From Altererythrobacter sp. KTW20L (lineage in GTDB: Bacteria; Pseudomonadota; Alphaproteobacteria; Sphingomonadales; Sphingomonadaceae), in contig NZ_JAMFLH010000001.1 of the NCBI RefSeq assembly GCF_023501975.1, positions 62,001 to 126,000 of the forward strand: a DNA stretch of 64,000 nt, in the 5' to 3' direction. Positions within the stretch are counted from its first letter, which is position 1. Each line of letters begins with the position of its first letter. The position numbers were made by a program, and so were the translations under genes. A model generated the notes under the pieces. That model was not told the origin of the DNA and made no database searches. It was given only the letters and a program-made list of their open reading frames with translations. Positions 1-9,560 of this stretch are shown one piece after another.

Positions 1-34
1 CACGCCCGCCGAAGACTGCAGGAGAACCGGCCCC

Positions 35-901
35 GTGCAATATATCGAAATGCTTCAAATCCAGCTCAACACCATGGCGCTGGGGTTTGTCGCCCTGCTG
101 CCGCAACTGGTGCTGGCGTTGGTCGTGGTGTTCCTGACCTGGATCGTGGCGCGCTTTGCCGTGCGTATTGCCGAAATGCTCACTGGACGATCCAGACTGC
201 GGCCCGATTTGCAAAAGCTGGTGGAAACGCTCGTGCGGGTGGCGGTGTGGATCATCGGCCTGCTGTTGGCCGCCGCGGTCGCCATCCCCGGCTTTACCCC
301 TGCCGGAATGATTGCCGGCCTCGGCATCGGCGCGCTGGCCATCGGCTTTGCCTTCCAGGACATTTTCGAGAACTTCCTGGCCGGCATACTCATCATGCTG
401 CGCGACAAGATGAACCTGGGCGATTACGTGGAGGCCGACGGCATTTCCGGCAATGTCGAGAAGATCACCCTGCGCGAAACCCACATCCGCCAGTTTTCGG
501 GCGAACTGACGATCCTCCCCAACGCGACGGTGTTCAAGAACCCGGTCAAGATTTTCAGCGATGCGCCCGAACGGCGCGATTCCATGGTGGTCGGCGTGTC
601 CTATGACAGCGACCTGGAACGCTCCGCCGCGGTAATCCACGATGCGGTCGCCTCGGTGGCGGCCTTGGTGCCGGGTCGCCCGGTGGAAGTGTTCGGCAGC
701 GAATTCAATTCCAGCTCGGTCGATTTCAACGTGCGCTGGTGGACCAACACCAAGGAGAACAACATCCTGGTGGTACGCCATGAAGTGATCCTCGCCATCA
801 AGGCCGCGCTCGACCAGGCCGGGATCGAGATCCCGTTCCCCTATGTCACCCACACCTTCAAGGAGAGCCTGCCGCTGGAACGGCCTCGCAAGGCGGCCTG
901 A
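35..901 (+). CDS. MscS-family small-conductance mechanosensitive channel
   Basis: Inner-membrane channel that releases solutes on hypo-osmotic shock. The 288-residue protein begins with hydrophobic segments near residues 20-45 and 65-90. These lead into a pore-lining helix rich in Gly and Ala (AGLGIGALAIGFAFQ, about 95-109), the hallmark of the MscS TM3 helix, and then into the cytoplasmic beta domain (GDYVEADGISGNVEKITLRE). The length matches a minimal MscS protein without an N-terminal extension. The start is GTG at 35, with AGGAG ten bases upstream. It stands alone before a short gap and the next operon. Family assignment is firm; the gating properties cannot be read from sequence. Confidence 0.93.
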   Translation: MQYIEMLQIQLNTMALGFVALLPQLVLALVVVFLTWIVARFAVRIAEMLTGRSRLRPDLQKLVETLVRVAVWIIGLLLAAAVAIPGFTPAGMIAGLGIGALAIGFAFQDIFENFLAGILIMLRDKMNLGDYVEADGISGNVEKITLRETHIRQFSGELTILPNATVFKNPVKIFSDAPERRDSMVVGVSYDSDLERSAAVIHDAVASVAALVPGRPVEVFGSEFNSSSVDFNVRWWTNTKENNILVVRHEVILAIKAALDQAGIEIPFPYVTHTFKESLPLERPRKAA

Positions 902-983
902 CAACCTGCGACATTTTAGCCGGTTGGCGATGACAATGGGCTGTGGCAGTCTCCCCATCGAGAGTTGAGGGGAGAGACGAGGA

Positions 984-2708
984 ATGGCCAAAGCAGCCTA
1001 TCCCGATGACGTGCCGTTGTTCCGGTACGACTACACCGCATTGTCGCTGGACCAGGTGGCCGCCGCCCTGCGCGCGCCCGCGCTCGGCGGTCCGGGCGGC
1101 GCGGCGGAGCTGGAGCAGCTCACCCGCGAAGAGCTGGCCTTCGTCGCCACAGACGGCACGCGACTGACATGGAATTTCGGGCCTGACCGGCAGGTGACGC
1201 TGCAAGGCGAACAGCCGGGCCGCTATGGCGCGCTGACAGTCGATCACATCACCCTGATCGCCCACCTCGTTCCCGGCACCACGCGCGGCTATGCCATCGC
1301 CTGGGACCGGCACGACAACCGCGCCACGGTGTTCGAATTGTGGTTCGGAGGCGGCCCTGCCCCCACCAACCGCGAGGTCAACCGCGCGGTGTGGCACGGC
1401 CATATCGAAGGCGGCGCCCGCCCGGAAGGCGAGCTGCACATGCCGACCGGCCGGGTACAGGGTCGGGCGATCATGTGGGCGGAGGATACCGGCAACCGCA
1501 CGGTCGATTACTACCCCTCCTCCGCCTTCTCGCACTGGGTCGAGCTGGACCGCATCGCCGAAGGGCGCGGCTATTCGGGCCCTTCGGACTACATCAAGCT
1601 GACCGAGGACTTGTATCTCTACACCCGTACAGAGGCGGAGTTTTCCGGCCTGTGGCAAATGTATGTGATGGACGCGAACCGGCTGCAATCGGTTGGCCTT
1701 CGGCTGGGTTTCGACGGGCTCGACAACCTGGAATACTATATGTTCCGCGGCACCGGCGAATGGCTGGGGCAAATCGCCAACTTCATGGCCTTCGAGGATG
1801 TCAGCGGCGATCCGCTGGCCATGCCCGACGGACCCAAGGGCGCGCGCCGGGTCTATCGCCCGCTCGAAACGATGGACAAGATGACCCCTGCGGAGGTGAG
1901 CGCCGCCGTCGCCGCCGAAACCCACGTTTTCGCCCGGGCAAGCGCCATGGCGGGCCACGGCCTGCCCCCCAGCCGCGCGCTGTCGGGCAGGAACTTCGCC
2001 GTCCGTTATGACGGCGGGCCGCAGGTGGAATACCGCTTTACCGGCCATGACGAGCTGCAATGGCGCGAAGGCGGGGCCGGAGGCTGGACCACGGCACGCT
2101 ACAACGCCTGGGAAACCATGCCCGGCGTGTTCATTTTCGGACACCTGCTGGCAGGCAAGCCCAATCACGATGGCCACGTGGTCGTCGCCGATTTTGACAA
2201 CGGCAAGGCGACCTGCTTCCGCGGCTACCTCAACACACCCTATTTCGCCAACGAGGCGGGAGCGGAAACCTGGTTCGGCAAGCTGGTGGGTGAAGGCATT
2301 CCCGATCCCGGCACTGCCCGGCACGAGCGGACGAACGACCTGCTCGGTTCCTGCCTCACCTGGTCCTATTCGCCGGGCCTTACCTCGATGCACCTCTATT
2401 CCAGCCCCAACACGGTCAGCTGGATCATCTTCACGCCATCGGGCCACGGCGGCGCGCAGTGGAGCGGCAGCGGCGATTTCGTGAAGATCCGCGACCAGCT
2501 CTATTTTGTGCGCTGGCAGGAGGAAGCCTGCAACGGCACGCTGGGCACGATCCTGATCAACCTGCGCACCATGCATGACAGCGGCATCGGCTATCATTGC
2601 GGGGAAAACGGCCTGAGCATGAGCCCGGTGGGCGCCTATGCGCGGCTGGCGGGCAGGTTCGACGTCGAAAAGTACCTTGGCAACAAGCGCGGAGGATATG
2701 CGGTATGA
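984..2708 (+). CDS. MoaF-like protein with two tandem MoaF units (four lipocalin-like domains)
   Basis: This is a 574-residue cytosolic protein with no signal peptide. Residues about 40-270 look like one MoaF protein (N-terminal and C-terminal calycin barrels). Residues about 325-560 repeat the plan, with matching segments such as YNAWETMPGVFIFGHLL and SCLTWSYSPGLTSMHLYSS. MoaF proteins are usually about 250-280 residues, so this is a duplication or fusion. MoaF was named in a molybdopterin gene cluster, but its reaction is not established and no other moa gene is nearby. The ATG at 984 follows GAGGGGAGAG. Its stop overlaps the next start (ATGA). The operon partner is a tannase-type esterase, which suggests a part in handling aromatic or phenolic compounds; that is inference. 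Confidence 0.75.
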   Translation: MAKAAYPDDVPLFRYDYTALSLDQVAAALRAPALGGPGGAAELEQLTREELAFVATDGTRLTWNFGPDRQVTLQGEQPGRYGALTVDHITLIAHLVPGTTRGYAIAWDRHDNRATVFELWFGGGPAPTNREVNRAVWHGHIEGGARPEGELHMPTGRVQGRAIMWAEDTGNRTVDYYPSSAFSHWVELDRIAEGRGYSGPSDYIKLTEDLYLYTRTEAEFSGLWQMYVMDANRLQSVGLRLGFDGLDNLEYYMFRGTGEWLGQIANFMAFEDVSGDPLAMPDGPKGARRVYRPLETMDKMTPAEVSAAVAAETHVFARASAMAGHGLPPSRALSGRNFAVRYDGGPQVEYRFTGHDELQWREGGAGGWTTARYNAWETMPGVFIFGHLLAGKPNHDGHVVVADFDNGKATCFRGYLNTPYFANEAGAETWFGKLVGEGIPDPGTARHERTNDLLGSCLTWSYSPGLTSMHLYSSPNTVSWIIFTPSGHGGAQWSGSGDFVKIRDQLYFVRWQEEACNGTLGTILINLRTMHDSGIGYHCGENGLSMSPVGAYARLAGRFDVEKYLGNKRGGYAV

Positions 2709-3208
2709 CTATTCCCCAGACAGATCGCCGATCGATGTTGAAGCTGGGCGCTCTCGCCGCCACGCCGCTCGCCGTCCTCGCCCCATCTGCCGTGCTGGCA
2801 GCCAGCGACGATGACAGCGCCGCGCGCCTGTCACTGCTGGAAACGCGTGCGGCGATCGAGGAGCTGGCCCGCAAGGTCGTGCTTCGGTTCAACGATGGCG
2901 GGGTCCAGGCCTGCGCCGATCTTGCCCGCTGCGCCGACGCCTTCCGGCTCGACCCGCAACTGAGCGCGATCCGGCCCGATCCGGCGGCCGACATGGTGGT
3001 GGAACTGGCGGCTGATAGTTCTGCCGCGACCTGCCGCCTCGCCTGCCTGGCCGAGCATTCGCTGGCTTTTGCGGGCGACACCACGATCGAGCGCATGGCG
3101 CGGTTCCAGGGACAGTCCGCCGCCACCAATACCACATCCGCCACGCTCGACCTTGCGCTGGAACGTAGCGGGCAAGGCTGGACGGTTCGCACAATGCATG
3201 TCGCCTGA
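2705..3208 (+). CDS. Tat-exported small protein, probably SnoaL/NTF2-like
   Basis: A 167-residue protein. It begins with a twin-arginine signal (DRRSMLKLGALAATPLAVL) and an AxA cleavage site near residue 32, so the mature part is probably folded before export to the periplasm. The mature part (helix LLETRAAIEELARKVVLRFND, then beta-rich) has the length and rhythm of cone-shaped SnoaL-like proteins, but I cannot name catalytic residues. The ATG at 2705 overlaps the stop of the MoaF-like gene by four bases, which indicates translational coupling, and the tannase gene follows within 25 bases. Function unknown; it may bind the same aromatic substrate as its neighbours. Confidence 0.7.
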   Translation: MTIPQTDRRSMLKLGALAATPLAVLAPSAVLAASDDDSAARLSLLETRAAIEELARKVVLRFNDGGVQACADLARCADAFRLDPQLSAIRPDPAADMVVELAADSSAATCRLACLAEHSLAFAGDTTIERMARFQGQSAATNTTSATLDLALERSGQGWTVRTMHVA

Positions 3209-3232
3209 CCATAGAGGCGAATGAGGGAGAGA

Positions 3233-4732
3233 ATGGACATGAGGACACTTGCAGCGGTCAGCCTGACCGCGCTGGCGCTTGCCGCCTGCACCACGGGCGA
3301 GGGAGAAGCACCCGCCACCATCATGTCGAGCGCCGAGGATTGCATCAGCTTCGATACCTCGGTGCTGGGGGTTGAAAACGCTTCCGCGACCTGGGTGGAC
3401 GCAGCCGAGGGTGCGCCCGCGTTCTGCGAAGTGACCGCCACGCTCGCCCCCGCCGAAGGATCAACCTTGGGTGTCGTTTATCGCCTGCCGGCGGAATGGA
3501 ACGGCAAATTGCTGGGCATCGGTGGCGGTGGCTGGGCGGGCAATGTCACGCTGATGGCAGCAGCAGATGGCTTGGCAAAGGGCTATGCCACGCTACAGAC
3601 CGATGGCGGCAACGCGGGCACCGATGTCTGGGCCAACAGCTGGGTGGCCGAACGCCCGGAAAGTGCCACCGATTTCAGCCACCGGGCAATCCACGAAATG
3701 ACCGTGGCGGGCAAGGCCGTCGCCGCCGCCTTCTATGGCCAGGAACACCGCCGCGCCTATTTCAACGGCTGTTCCACCGGCGGCCGCATGGCGCTGATGG
3801 AGGCCCAGCGTTACCCGGACGACTACGACGCGATCATTGCCGGTGCGCCGGTCTATACCCTGCAGGTCCAGACCAGCGCCGTGTTCCGCAACCAGACCTT
3901 TGCGGCGGGCGGGTTCAGCGAAGCGGACCTGCAACTGGTGCAGGCCTCGGTCCTCGCCCAGTGTGACGCGGCAGACGGGCTGGAGGACAGCATCGTCAAC
4001 GACCCGGCGAGCTGCGGCTGGCAACCGTCATCCCTCCAATGCTCCGGTGCCAAGACCGCGCAGTGCCTGTCGGCCCCGCAGGTCACCGCCTTGCAAACCG
4101 CCTATGACGGCGTGCGGGCATCCGATGGAAGCTGGGCCATGCACCCCATGCGGCGCGGCGGCGAGGCCAGCTGGGCCATGTTCGTCGGCACCGATGGCAC
4201 CGGACAGGATCCGACCGGCGGCGGCGGGCTGGCGAACCTTTTCCCGCTGTTCTTCGGGCAGGGCAATTCTGTAACCCTGGCGAATTTCAACGATGCCAAC
4301 TACCTCGCCGTGCGCGCCAGCCCCTTTGCGCAGATGTACGAGGCGGCAAACCCCGACCTCTCGGCTTTCTTTGAACGCGGCGGACGCCTGCTGATGTGGC
4401 ACGGCGAAAGCGATGCCGGCCCCAGCCCCGTCGGCTCGCTCGAATATGCCCAGGCCGTGATGTCGCAAAATCCGGCGGCAACAGACCAGTTCCGCTATTT
4501 CACCCTGCCCGGCGTGGGTCACTGCCGCGGGGGACCGGGCGCCGACTTGGTGGATTACGTTTCCGCGATGGATGACTGGGTCGAAAGCGGCACTGCACCC
4601 GAACGCCTGATCGGTTCCAAGCCCGATGGCTCGATCACCCGTCCGCATTGCGCTTGGCCCAATGTGGCCCGGTTCGAAGGCCAGGGCGAGGCCAATGATC
4701 CTGCTGGCTGGAGCTGCGTTCCCCGCACCTGA
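3233..4732 (+). CDS. Tannase/feruloyl esterase family lipoprotein
   Basis: Predicted secreted serine esterase that hydrolyses aromatic esters such as galloyl or feruloyl esters. The 499-residue protein has a lipobox (LALAAC, Cys19), so it is probably membrane-anchored in the periplasm or outer membrane. The family's CS-D-HC arrangement is present: nucleophile Ser181 in NGCSTGG with Cys180 beside it, Asp394 in HGESDAGPSP, and His430 followed by Cys431 in GVGHCRGG. The two cysteines usually form a disulfide that holds Ser and His together. The ATG at 3233 is preferred because GAGGGAG lies just upstream; ATGs at 3221 and 3239 are alternatives. It is last in an operon with the MoaF-like and Tat genes. 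The exact substrate is not predictable. Confidence 0.9.
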   Translation: MDMRTLAAVSLTALALAACTTGEGEAPATIMSSAEDCISFDTSVLGVENASATWVDAAEGAPAFCEVTATLAPAEGSTLGVVYRLPAEWNGKLLGIGGGGWAGNVTLMAAADGLAKGYATLQTDGGNAGTDVWANSWVAERPESATDFSHRAIHEMTVAGKAVAAAFYGQEHRRAYFNGCSTGGRMALMEAQRYPDDYDAIIAGAPVYTLQVQTSAVFRNQTFAAGGFSEADLQLVQASVLAQCDAADGLEDSIVNDPASCGWQPSSLQCSGAKTAQCLSAPQVTALQTAYDGVRASDGSWAMHPMRRGGEASWAMFVGTDGTGQDPTGGGGLANLFPLFFGQGNSVTLANFNDANYLAVRASPFAQMYEAANPDLSAFFERGGRLLMWHGESDAGPSPVGSLEYAQAVMSQNPAATDQFRYFTLPGVGHCRGGPGADLVDYVSAMDDWVESGTAPERLIGSKPDGSITRPHCAWPNVARFEGQGEANDPAGWSCVPRT

Positions 4733-4744
4733 TTCTGGACGTGC

Positions 4745-4783
4745 GAAGGGGCGGCATCCCTGACCGGGTCGCCGCCCCTTCTT
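4745..4783. terminator. Bidirectional rho-independent terminator
   Basis: An 11-bp perfect GC-rich stem (4745-4755 pairing with 4771-4781) with a 15-base loop lies between the convergent tannase gene and the proline-rich membrane protein gene. A short TT follows on the plus strand, and AA/TT ends let it work in both directions. Confidence 0.7.
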
Positions 4784-4813
4784 CCGCCTAATGGGCCTGC
4801 CTGGGGATAACCA

Positions 4814-6043
4814 TCAGGCCGCGGCGGAACTGTTGCCCTGCAATTCCGGCCAGTTCTGCGGATACTGGCTAAGGTCGATGCGCGATTTCCCGTTCTCGAA
4901 CTTGCGGCCGAGCGACTGGAGGATAAGCCGGGCGCGGCGGCGACGGGCACGCAGGGTGTTAAACGGATTGGCCCGGTCGGGCTTGGCCGCCACCATCCGG
5001 TCGATCAACGCCTCGCGCTCCGCGTCATTCTCCGGAACCTTGCGGGGCAACGCCACCGAGGCACCGGCCGGGGCAAGGCTGGCTTCGCGCGAGCGTTCGC
5101 GGATCGGCAATACCGGCTGCTGGCTGCGCGGCGCCGTTGCCTCCGGTGTTGCCGTTTGCGGCTTGGCGGCAAGGCTTGCCGTGGTCACCACACCTGCCGG
5201 AACCGTACCCGCCGGAACGCTTGTGGCAGGCTTGGAACCCAGATCGTGCGTGACGACCGGCGATACCGTAGCGGGCGACGTTTTGCCTGTGTCGACCTTG
5301 GGCCGATCAATCAGCGGAACCTGGTCCACCCGGCGAACCTGGCGGCGGCGCAAGGCGAGTGCGCCCAGGAAGCCGAGGCCAAGCACGCCAAGTGCCGAGG
5401 CCAGCAGGCCAAGCCACACGGCCGTTTCAGCACCGCTGCTCTGGCTTACAGGGTCGGCGGCGGGGACAAGGTCAACGCTGCCGTCGATGACAGGGGGTAC
5501 GGGCGGGAGCGGCGGCGGGATATCGCCGGGCGGTGCCTGCTCCGGCACCTGTTCCGGGATCGTAGGTTCAGCCGGCGGCGGGGTCGCTGCGGTGGTTCGC
5601 GCAGCAGGTGAAGCTGCCTCGGCACGCGGAGCCGGAGCAACATTCGCTGCACCGCCCTGCGTGGATTGGGCACTGTTGGCACCTGCTGGCGGAGTCGCAG
5701 CGTCAGCCTCAGAACCCGCCGGAACATCCTGGACCACTGCCTGCGCGTTGAACACGCGGGTGGGGGCCTGATTGCCTGGGGTCGCGCCGGGGGAGGCCGG
5801 TGCGGCAGAAGACGTTGTCGGCGCGGTCGTTTGTGGTGTCGGAGCCGGAGCTGTCGCAGGCGCAACAGGCATTTGCAGGCGTGGGGTAGGCTGCGGAGCC
5901 GGAGCGGGAGCGGCACTTGGCGACCCCATCGGCTGTGCTGCCGGGTCCTGGGCAAGCAGCGGGGTTGAACCAAGCACCAGGACCGCGGCAATCGCGGGGA
6001 CGGTACTGCGAGCAAGATGTGAGCGTGTGATCATAATGGGCAT
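4814..6043 (-). CDS. Proline/alanine-rich single-pass membrane protein of unknown function
   Basis: A 409-residue protein with a signal peptide (STVPAIAAVLVLGSTPLLAQ). A long low-complexity Pro/Ala/Thr region follows (about 35-195), then one transmembrane helix (VWLGLLASALGVLGLGFLGA, about 209-228) followed by RRR. The cytosolic tail ends in a conserved-looking charged segment (DRANPFNTLRARRRRARLILQSLG). The Pro-rich part probably spans the periplasm, as in envelope-anchoring or TonB-like proteins, but there is no TonB C-terminal domain. Similar proteins with the RANPF...RRRRAR tail are known to me only as sphingomonad hypotheticals. The alternative start at 6034 would remove three residues. 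It is transcribed towards the tannase terminator and divergently from the helicase gene. Confidence 0.7.
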   Translation of the reverse strand: MPIMITRSHLARSTVPAIAAVLVLGSTPLLAQDPAAQPMGSPSAAPAPAPQPTPRLQMPVAPATAPAPTPQTTAPTTSSAAPASPGATPGNQAPTRVFNAQAVVQDVPAGSEADAATPPAGANSAQSTQGGAANVAPAPRAEAASPAARTTAATPPPAEPTIPEQVPEQAPPGDIPPPLPPVPPVIDGSVDLVPAADPVSQSSGAETAVWLGLLASALGVLGLGFLGALALRRRQVRRVDQVPLIDRPKVDTGKTSPATVSPVVTHDLGSKPATSVPAGTVPAGVVTTASLAAKPQTATPEATAPRSQQPVLPIRERSREASLAPAGASVALPRKVPENDAEREALIDRMVAAKPDRANPFNTLRARRRRARLILQSLGRKFENGKSRIDLSQYPQNWPELQGNSSAAA

Positions 6044-6255
6044 TAAACCAGCCGCTCAACCTGGCAGTTCCGTGAACCGCTGTTCATCCTTGCGTTAAAG
6101 TATTGATTTTGCGTGCTTCCAATTTTTCTTCTTGCGGCAAACGGATTGTTCACTGCGGTGAGGTGACCCCGGCCATATCGGCTGGCGCGAGAATTTTCGA
6201 ACCGGTCAGCCACCCTTCGTTTACTTTTCGTTCCGGCTTGCGATAGTGGGCACCG

Positions 6256-9015
6256 ATGCCGCCCGACACTGCTCCTCTACCCTCCCCGCTTGCTCTGCCT
6301 GCACTCCACGCCAGTCATGCCGGGTGCTGGTTGCGCCGGGGCGATGGCGGCAGCACTGGCGGCGTGGGCAAGGGCGAGGCGGTGATGGCGGCGGCGGACA
6401 GCCCGCTGCTGATGATCAATGCCCCGCTGGTGTCCACCCGGCTGGGGTATCCCGACCTTTCCGGGCTCGACCTCCTTGAACTGTTCGCCTTCATCCATCC
6501 GGCGCGGTTCTGCGTACCCACCCCGCGCGGCCTGGCCCATGCGCTGGACCTGCCCGAACCTGCGGGTGACGACGATGTACCCCGCTTCCTGCAACTTGCC
6601 GCCGGTGCATTGCTGGCCCGCTGCAACGCTCCCGACTGGCCGGAGCGTGACGGTGCATGGTCTGTCCTGCAATCGCTGGCGCGGTTGCGATGGGCCTGGG
6701 CAGGCGTTCTGACGCCGCATGTCGCGCGCCCCCAGCAGGCCGAAAAGTGGCTGTTCGCCCGCCTGCCCGAATGGGAGGAAGCGGGCGAGCGCCCCCAGCC
6801 CGCGCAGGTCCAGCTTGATGAGGCACAGGTCGATACCCGGCTGGTCGAACTGACCGGACTGGAGGCCGAACGGCGCGACGGGCAGCAGCACTTCGCCCGG
6901 TCCGCGCTGCGCATTTTCGCCCCCCGCGCCCGGCGTGATACGCCGCACATGCTGCTGGCCCAGGCAGGCACCGGCATCGGCAAGACGCTGGGCTACCTTG
7001 CCCCCGCCTCGCTGTGGGCCGAGCAGTCGAAGGGCACGGTCTGGGTCTCCACCTTTACCAAGAACCTGCAACGCCAGCTGCGCAGCGAAAGCCGCCGCGC
7101 CTGGCCTGAAGCGCGGCCCGATGGCAGCCGCCCGGTGGTGATCCGCAAGGGGCGGGAGAACTACCTCTGCCTGCTCAATCTGGAAGACGCGCTGCAAGGC
7201 GGGTTCGGCGGGCGGGCGGCGATCATGGCGCAACTGGTGGCGCGCTGGGCGGCCTACAGCCAGGATGGCGACATGATCGGCGGCGACCTGCCCGGCTGGC
7301 TCGGCACGCTGTTCCGCGCCCGCGCGATCCGCAGCCTGACCGACCAGCGCGGCGAATGCATCTATGCCGGGTGCCCGCACTACCGCAAATGCTTCATCGA
7401 ACGCGCCGCCAGGGCCAGTGCCCAGGCCGACCTGGTGATCGCCAACCATGCGCTGGTGATGGTCAATGCCGCGCGCGGGAGGGATCACGCCCAGCGCCCC
7501 ACCCGCATCGTGTTCGACGAAGGCCACCACGTGTTCGAGGCTGCCGACAGCACCTTTGCCGCCGCCCTGACCGGGGCCGAGACGGTGGAACTGAAGCGCT
7601 GGATCCTCGGGCCGGAGCGCGGGTCGAAAGGCCGCCGCCGGGGCCTGGCTGCACGTCTGGCCGATGTGGCGAGCTATGACGAAGTGGGCGGCAAGGCCGT
7701 CGCTGCCGCCTGCCACGCGGCAGAGGCCCTGCCCACGCAAGGCTGGCTGCAGCGCCTCGCCGAAGGCCAGCCGTCAGGCCCGCTGGAGGAACTGTTCACG
7801 GCGGTCCGCGCCACAACCTATGCGCGTGACGAAAGCGGGCAGGATGCAGGCTATGCCATCGAGACAGAGGCCGCGCAGCTCGATGGTGCCTTCGTCGAAC
7901 TGGCGCAGCAGGCAGGCATTGCCCTGTCCGAGATCCGTACCCCGCTGATCCGCCTGGGCGTGCGGCTGGAGGCCCTGCTCACCGACGGGCCCGACTGGCT
8001 GGATGGCCAGGGCCGCGCACGGATCGAAGGCGCGCGCCACTCGCTCACCTGGCGGATCGACATGCTCTCCGCCTGGGAATCGCTGCTCCAACGCATGGGT
8101 GGCCCGGCAGACCCCGATTTCGTTGACTGGCTGGCGGTCGACCGATCAGACGCGCGCGATTACGATGTCGGTCTCCATCGCCGCTATCTCGATCCGATGA
8201 AGCCCTTTGCCCAGACCGTGCTGGCAGGCACCCACGGCGTGATGCTGACCAGCGCCACGCTGTGTGATCGCGGCGCGGACGGGCCGCAATGGGCCAGCGC
8301 GGTGGAACGATCAGGCGCATCCCACCTTGATGTTGCCCCGCACCTCGTCGAAGCCGCCAGCCCGTTCGATTATGCCGCCCGGGCCGAAGTGCTGATCGTG
8401 ACCGACGTGCCCAAGGGCGACCTTGCGGCACTGGCGGGAGCCTATGCCCGCATCATCGATGCCTGCGGCGGCGGTGTGCTGGGCCTGTTTACCGCGATCC
8501 GCCGGCTACGCGCGGTTCATGGCCGCATCGCCGACAGGCTCGCGCGGGCAGGACTGCCGCTCTATGCCCAGCATGTCGATCCGATCGACACCGGCACGCT
8601 GGTCGATATCTTCCGCGACGATCCCGCCGCCAGCCTGCTCGGCACCGATGCCCTGAGGGACGGGGTGGACGTGCCCGGCAATTCCCTGCGCTGCGTGGTG
8701 ATGGAGCAGGTGCCCTGGCCCAAACCATCGATCCTCCACCGCGCACGACGGGCAGCCAATGGCGGCGGCGTGCATGATGACCGGATCATCCGCGCCCGGC
8801 TGGCCCAGGCCTTCGGACGGCTGATCCGCAGCAAGGATGATCGCGGCCATTTCATCGTCCTGTCGCCCGCTTTCCCCAGCCGCCTGCTGGGCGCCTTCCC
8901 GCCGGGAACGCCGGTTCATCGGGTAACGCTGGACGAGGCTTTGCATCGCGTCGGCGCGGCCAATCTGATAGGGACGAAAAGCGCGGTCCGTGCGCCGGAG
9001 GACGAGATTCGGTGA
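6256..9015 (+). CDS. ATP-dependent DNA helicase, DinG/XPD type with Fe-S cluster
   Basis: Superfamily 2 helicase of 919 residues, predicted 5'-3' DNA unwinding in repair or replication. Walker A is AGTGIGKT (about 237-244) and Walker B is FDEGHH (about 420). Between them four cysteines (ENYLC, GEC, AGC, RKC) form the spacing of the 4Fe-4S cluster found in XPD, DinG and FANCJ. C-terminal motifs include TDALRDGVDVPG and QAFGRLIRS. It is about 200 residues longer than E. coli DinG because of an N-terminal region (1-200) without helicase motifs. The start at 6256 is supported by the coding character of the N-terminus; the ribosome site is weak. Its stop overlaps the GTG of the sixA-like gene. Confidence 0.9.
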   Translation: MPPDTAPLPSPLALPALHASHAGCWLRRGDGGSTGGVGKGEAVMAAADSPLLMINAPLVSTRLGYPDLSGLDLLELFAFIHPARFCVPTPRGLAHALDLPEPAGDDDVPRFLQLAAGALLARCNAPDWPERDGAWSVLQSLARLRWAWAGVLTPHVARPQQAEKWLFARLPEWEEAGERPQPAQVQLDEAQVDTRLVELTGLEAERRDGQQHFARSALRIFAPRARRDTPHMLLAQAGTGIGKTLGYLAPASLWAEQSKGTVWVSTFTKNLQRQLRSESRRAWPEARPDGSRPVVIRKGRENYLCLLNLEDALQGGFGGRAAIMAQLVARWAAYSQDGDMIGGDLPGWLGTLFRARAIRSLTDQRGECIYAGCPHYRKCFIERAARASAQADLVIANHALVMVNAARGRDHAQRPTRIVFDEGHHVFEAADSTFAAALTGAETVELKRWILGPERGSKGRRRGLAARLADVASYDEVGGKAVAAACHAAEALPTQGWLQRLAEGQPSGPLEELFTAVRATTYARDESGQDAGYAIETEAAQLDGAFVELAQQAGIALSEIRTPLIRLGVRLEALLTDGPDWLDGQGRARIEGARHSLTWRIDMLSAWESLLQRMGGPADPDFVDWLAVDRSDARDYDVGLHRRYLDPMKPFAQTVLAGTHGVMLTSATLCDRGADGPQWASAVERSGASHLDVAPHLVEAASPFDYAARAEVLIVTDVPKGDLAALAGAYARIIDACGGGVLGLFTAIRRLRAVHGRIADRLARAGLPLYAQHVDPIDTGTLVDIFRDDPAASLLGTDALRDGVDVPGNSLRCVVMEQVPWPKPSILHRARRAANGGGVHDDRIIRARLAQAFGRLIRSKDDRGHFIVLSPAFPSRLLGAFPPGTPVHRVTLDEALHRVGAANLIGTKSAVRAPEDEIR

Positions 9016-9545
9016 AGATATTGGGCCTGATGCGCCACGCCAAGTCCGACTGGGATGACCTGTCCCTGCGCGATTTCGACCGTGGGCTTAACGATCGCGG
9101 ACGGCGCGGCGCAGCCCTGATGGGGGCGCACATCGCCGCCCATCCGGCTGCGTGGGACCACGTGCTTGCCAGCCCCGCCGCGCGGGTGCGCGCCACGCTC
9201 GATGCGTCGGGTCTCGCCCTGCCGGTGACCTTCCTTGATGATGCCTATATGGCCGACAGCACCACGCTGCTGTCCCTGCTGCGCGACCACGGCGGCGAGG
9301 CCGAGGCGCTGCTGTTGGCGGCGCACAATCCGGGCCTGCAGGAACTGGCGCTAGACCTCGTTCCACCCGAAGCGGAGGACGACCTGTTCGAGGAAGTGAT
9401 GGTGAAATTCCCCACCGCCGCCTTCGCCGTATTCGCGCTGGATATCGATGACTGGGCGCATTGCACGCCGGGCTGCGGCCGTCTCACCCATTTCGTGCGC
9501 CCGCGCGATCTTGATCCCGAACTTGGACCGGACCGGCGGGGCTAG
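9012..9545 (+). CDS. sixA: SixA-type histidine phosphatase
   Basis: Histidine-phosphatase-superfamily protein of 177 residues. It starts with the family signature LMRHAKSDW (phosphorylated His8), and has a downstream conserved Arg (SPAARVRATL) and a second catalytic His in LAAHNPGL. SixA removes phosphate from phosphohistidine, for example on PTS or Hpt proteins; the substrate here is unknown. The GTG start overlaps the helicase stop (GTGA), so the two are co-translated. The protein is slightly longer than E. coli SixA at its C-terminus. Confidence 0.85.
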   Translation: MKILGLMRHAKSDWDDLSLRDFDRGLNDRGRRGAALMGAHIAAHPAAWDHVLASPAARVRATLDASGLALPVTFLDDAYMADSTTLLSLLRDHGGEAEALLLAAHNPGLQELALDLVPPEAEDDLFEEVMVKFPTAAFAVFALDIDDWAHCTPGCGRLTHFVRPRDLDPELGPDRRG

Positions 9546-9560
9546 GCAATGGATTGGCGG

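Noticed and set aside
858-2597. Open frame of 579 codons on the minus strand
   Set aside because: Antisense to the MoaF-like gene, which has a good ribosome site and operon coupling.
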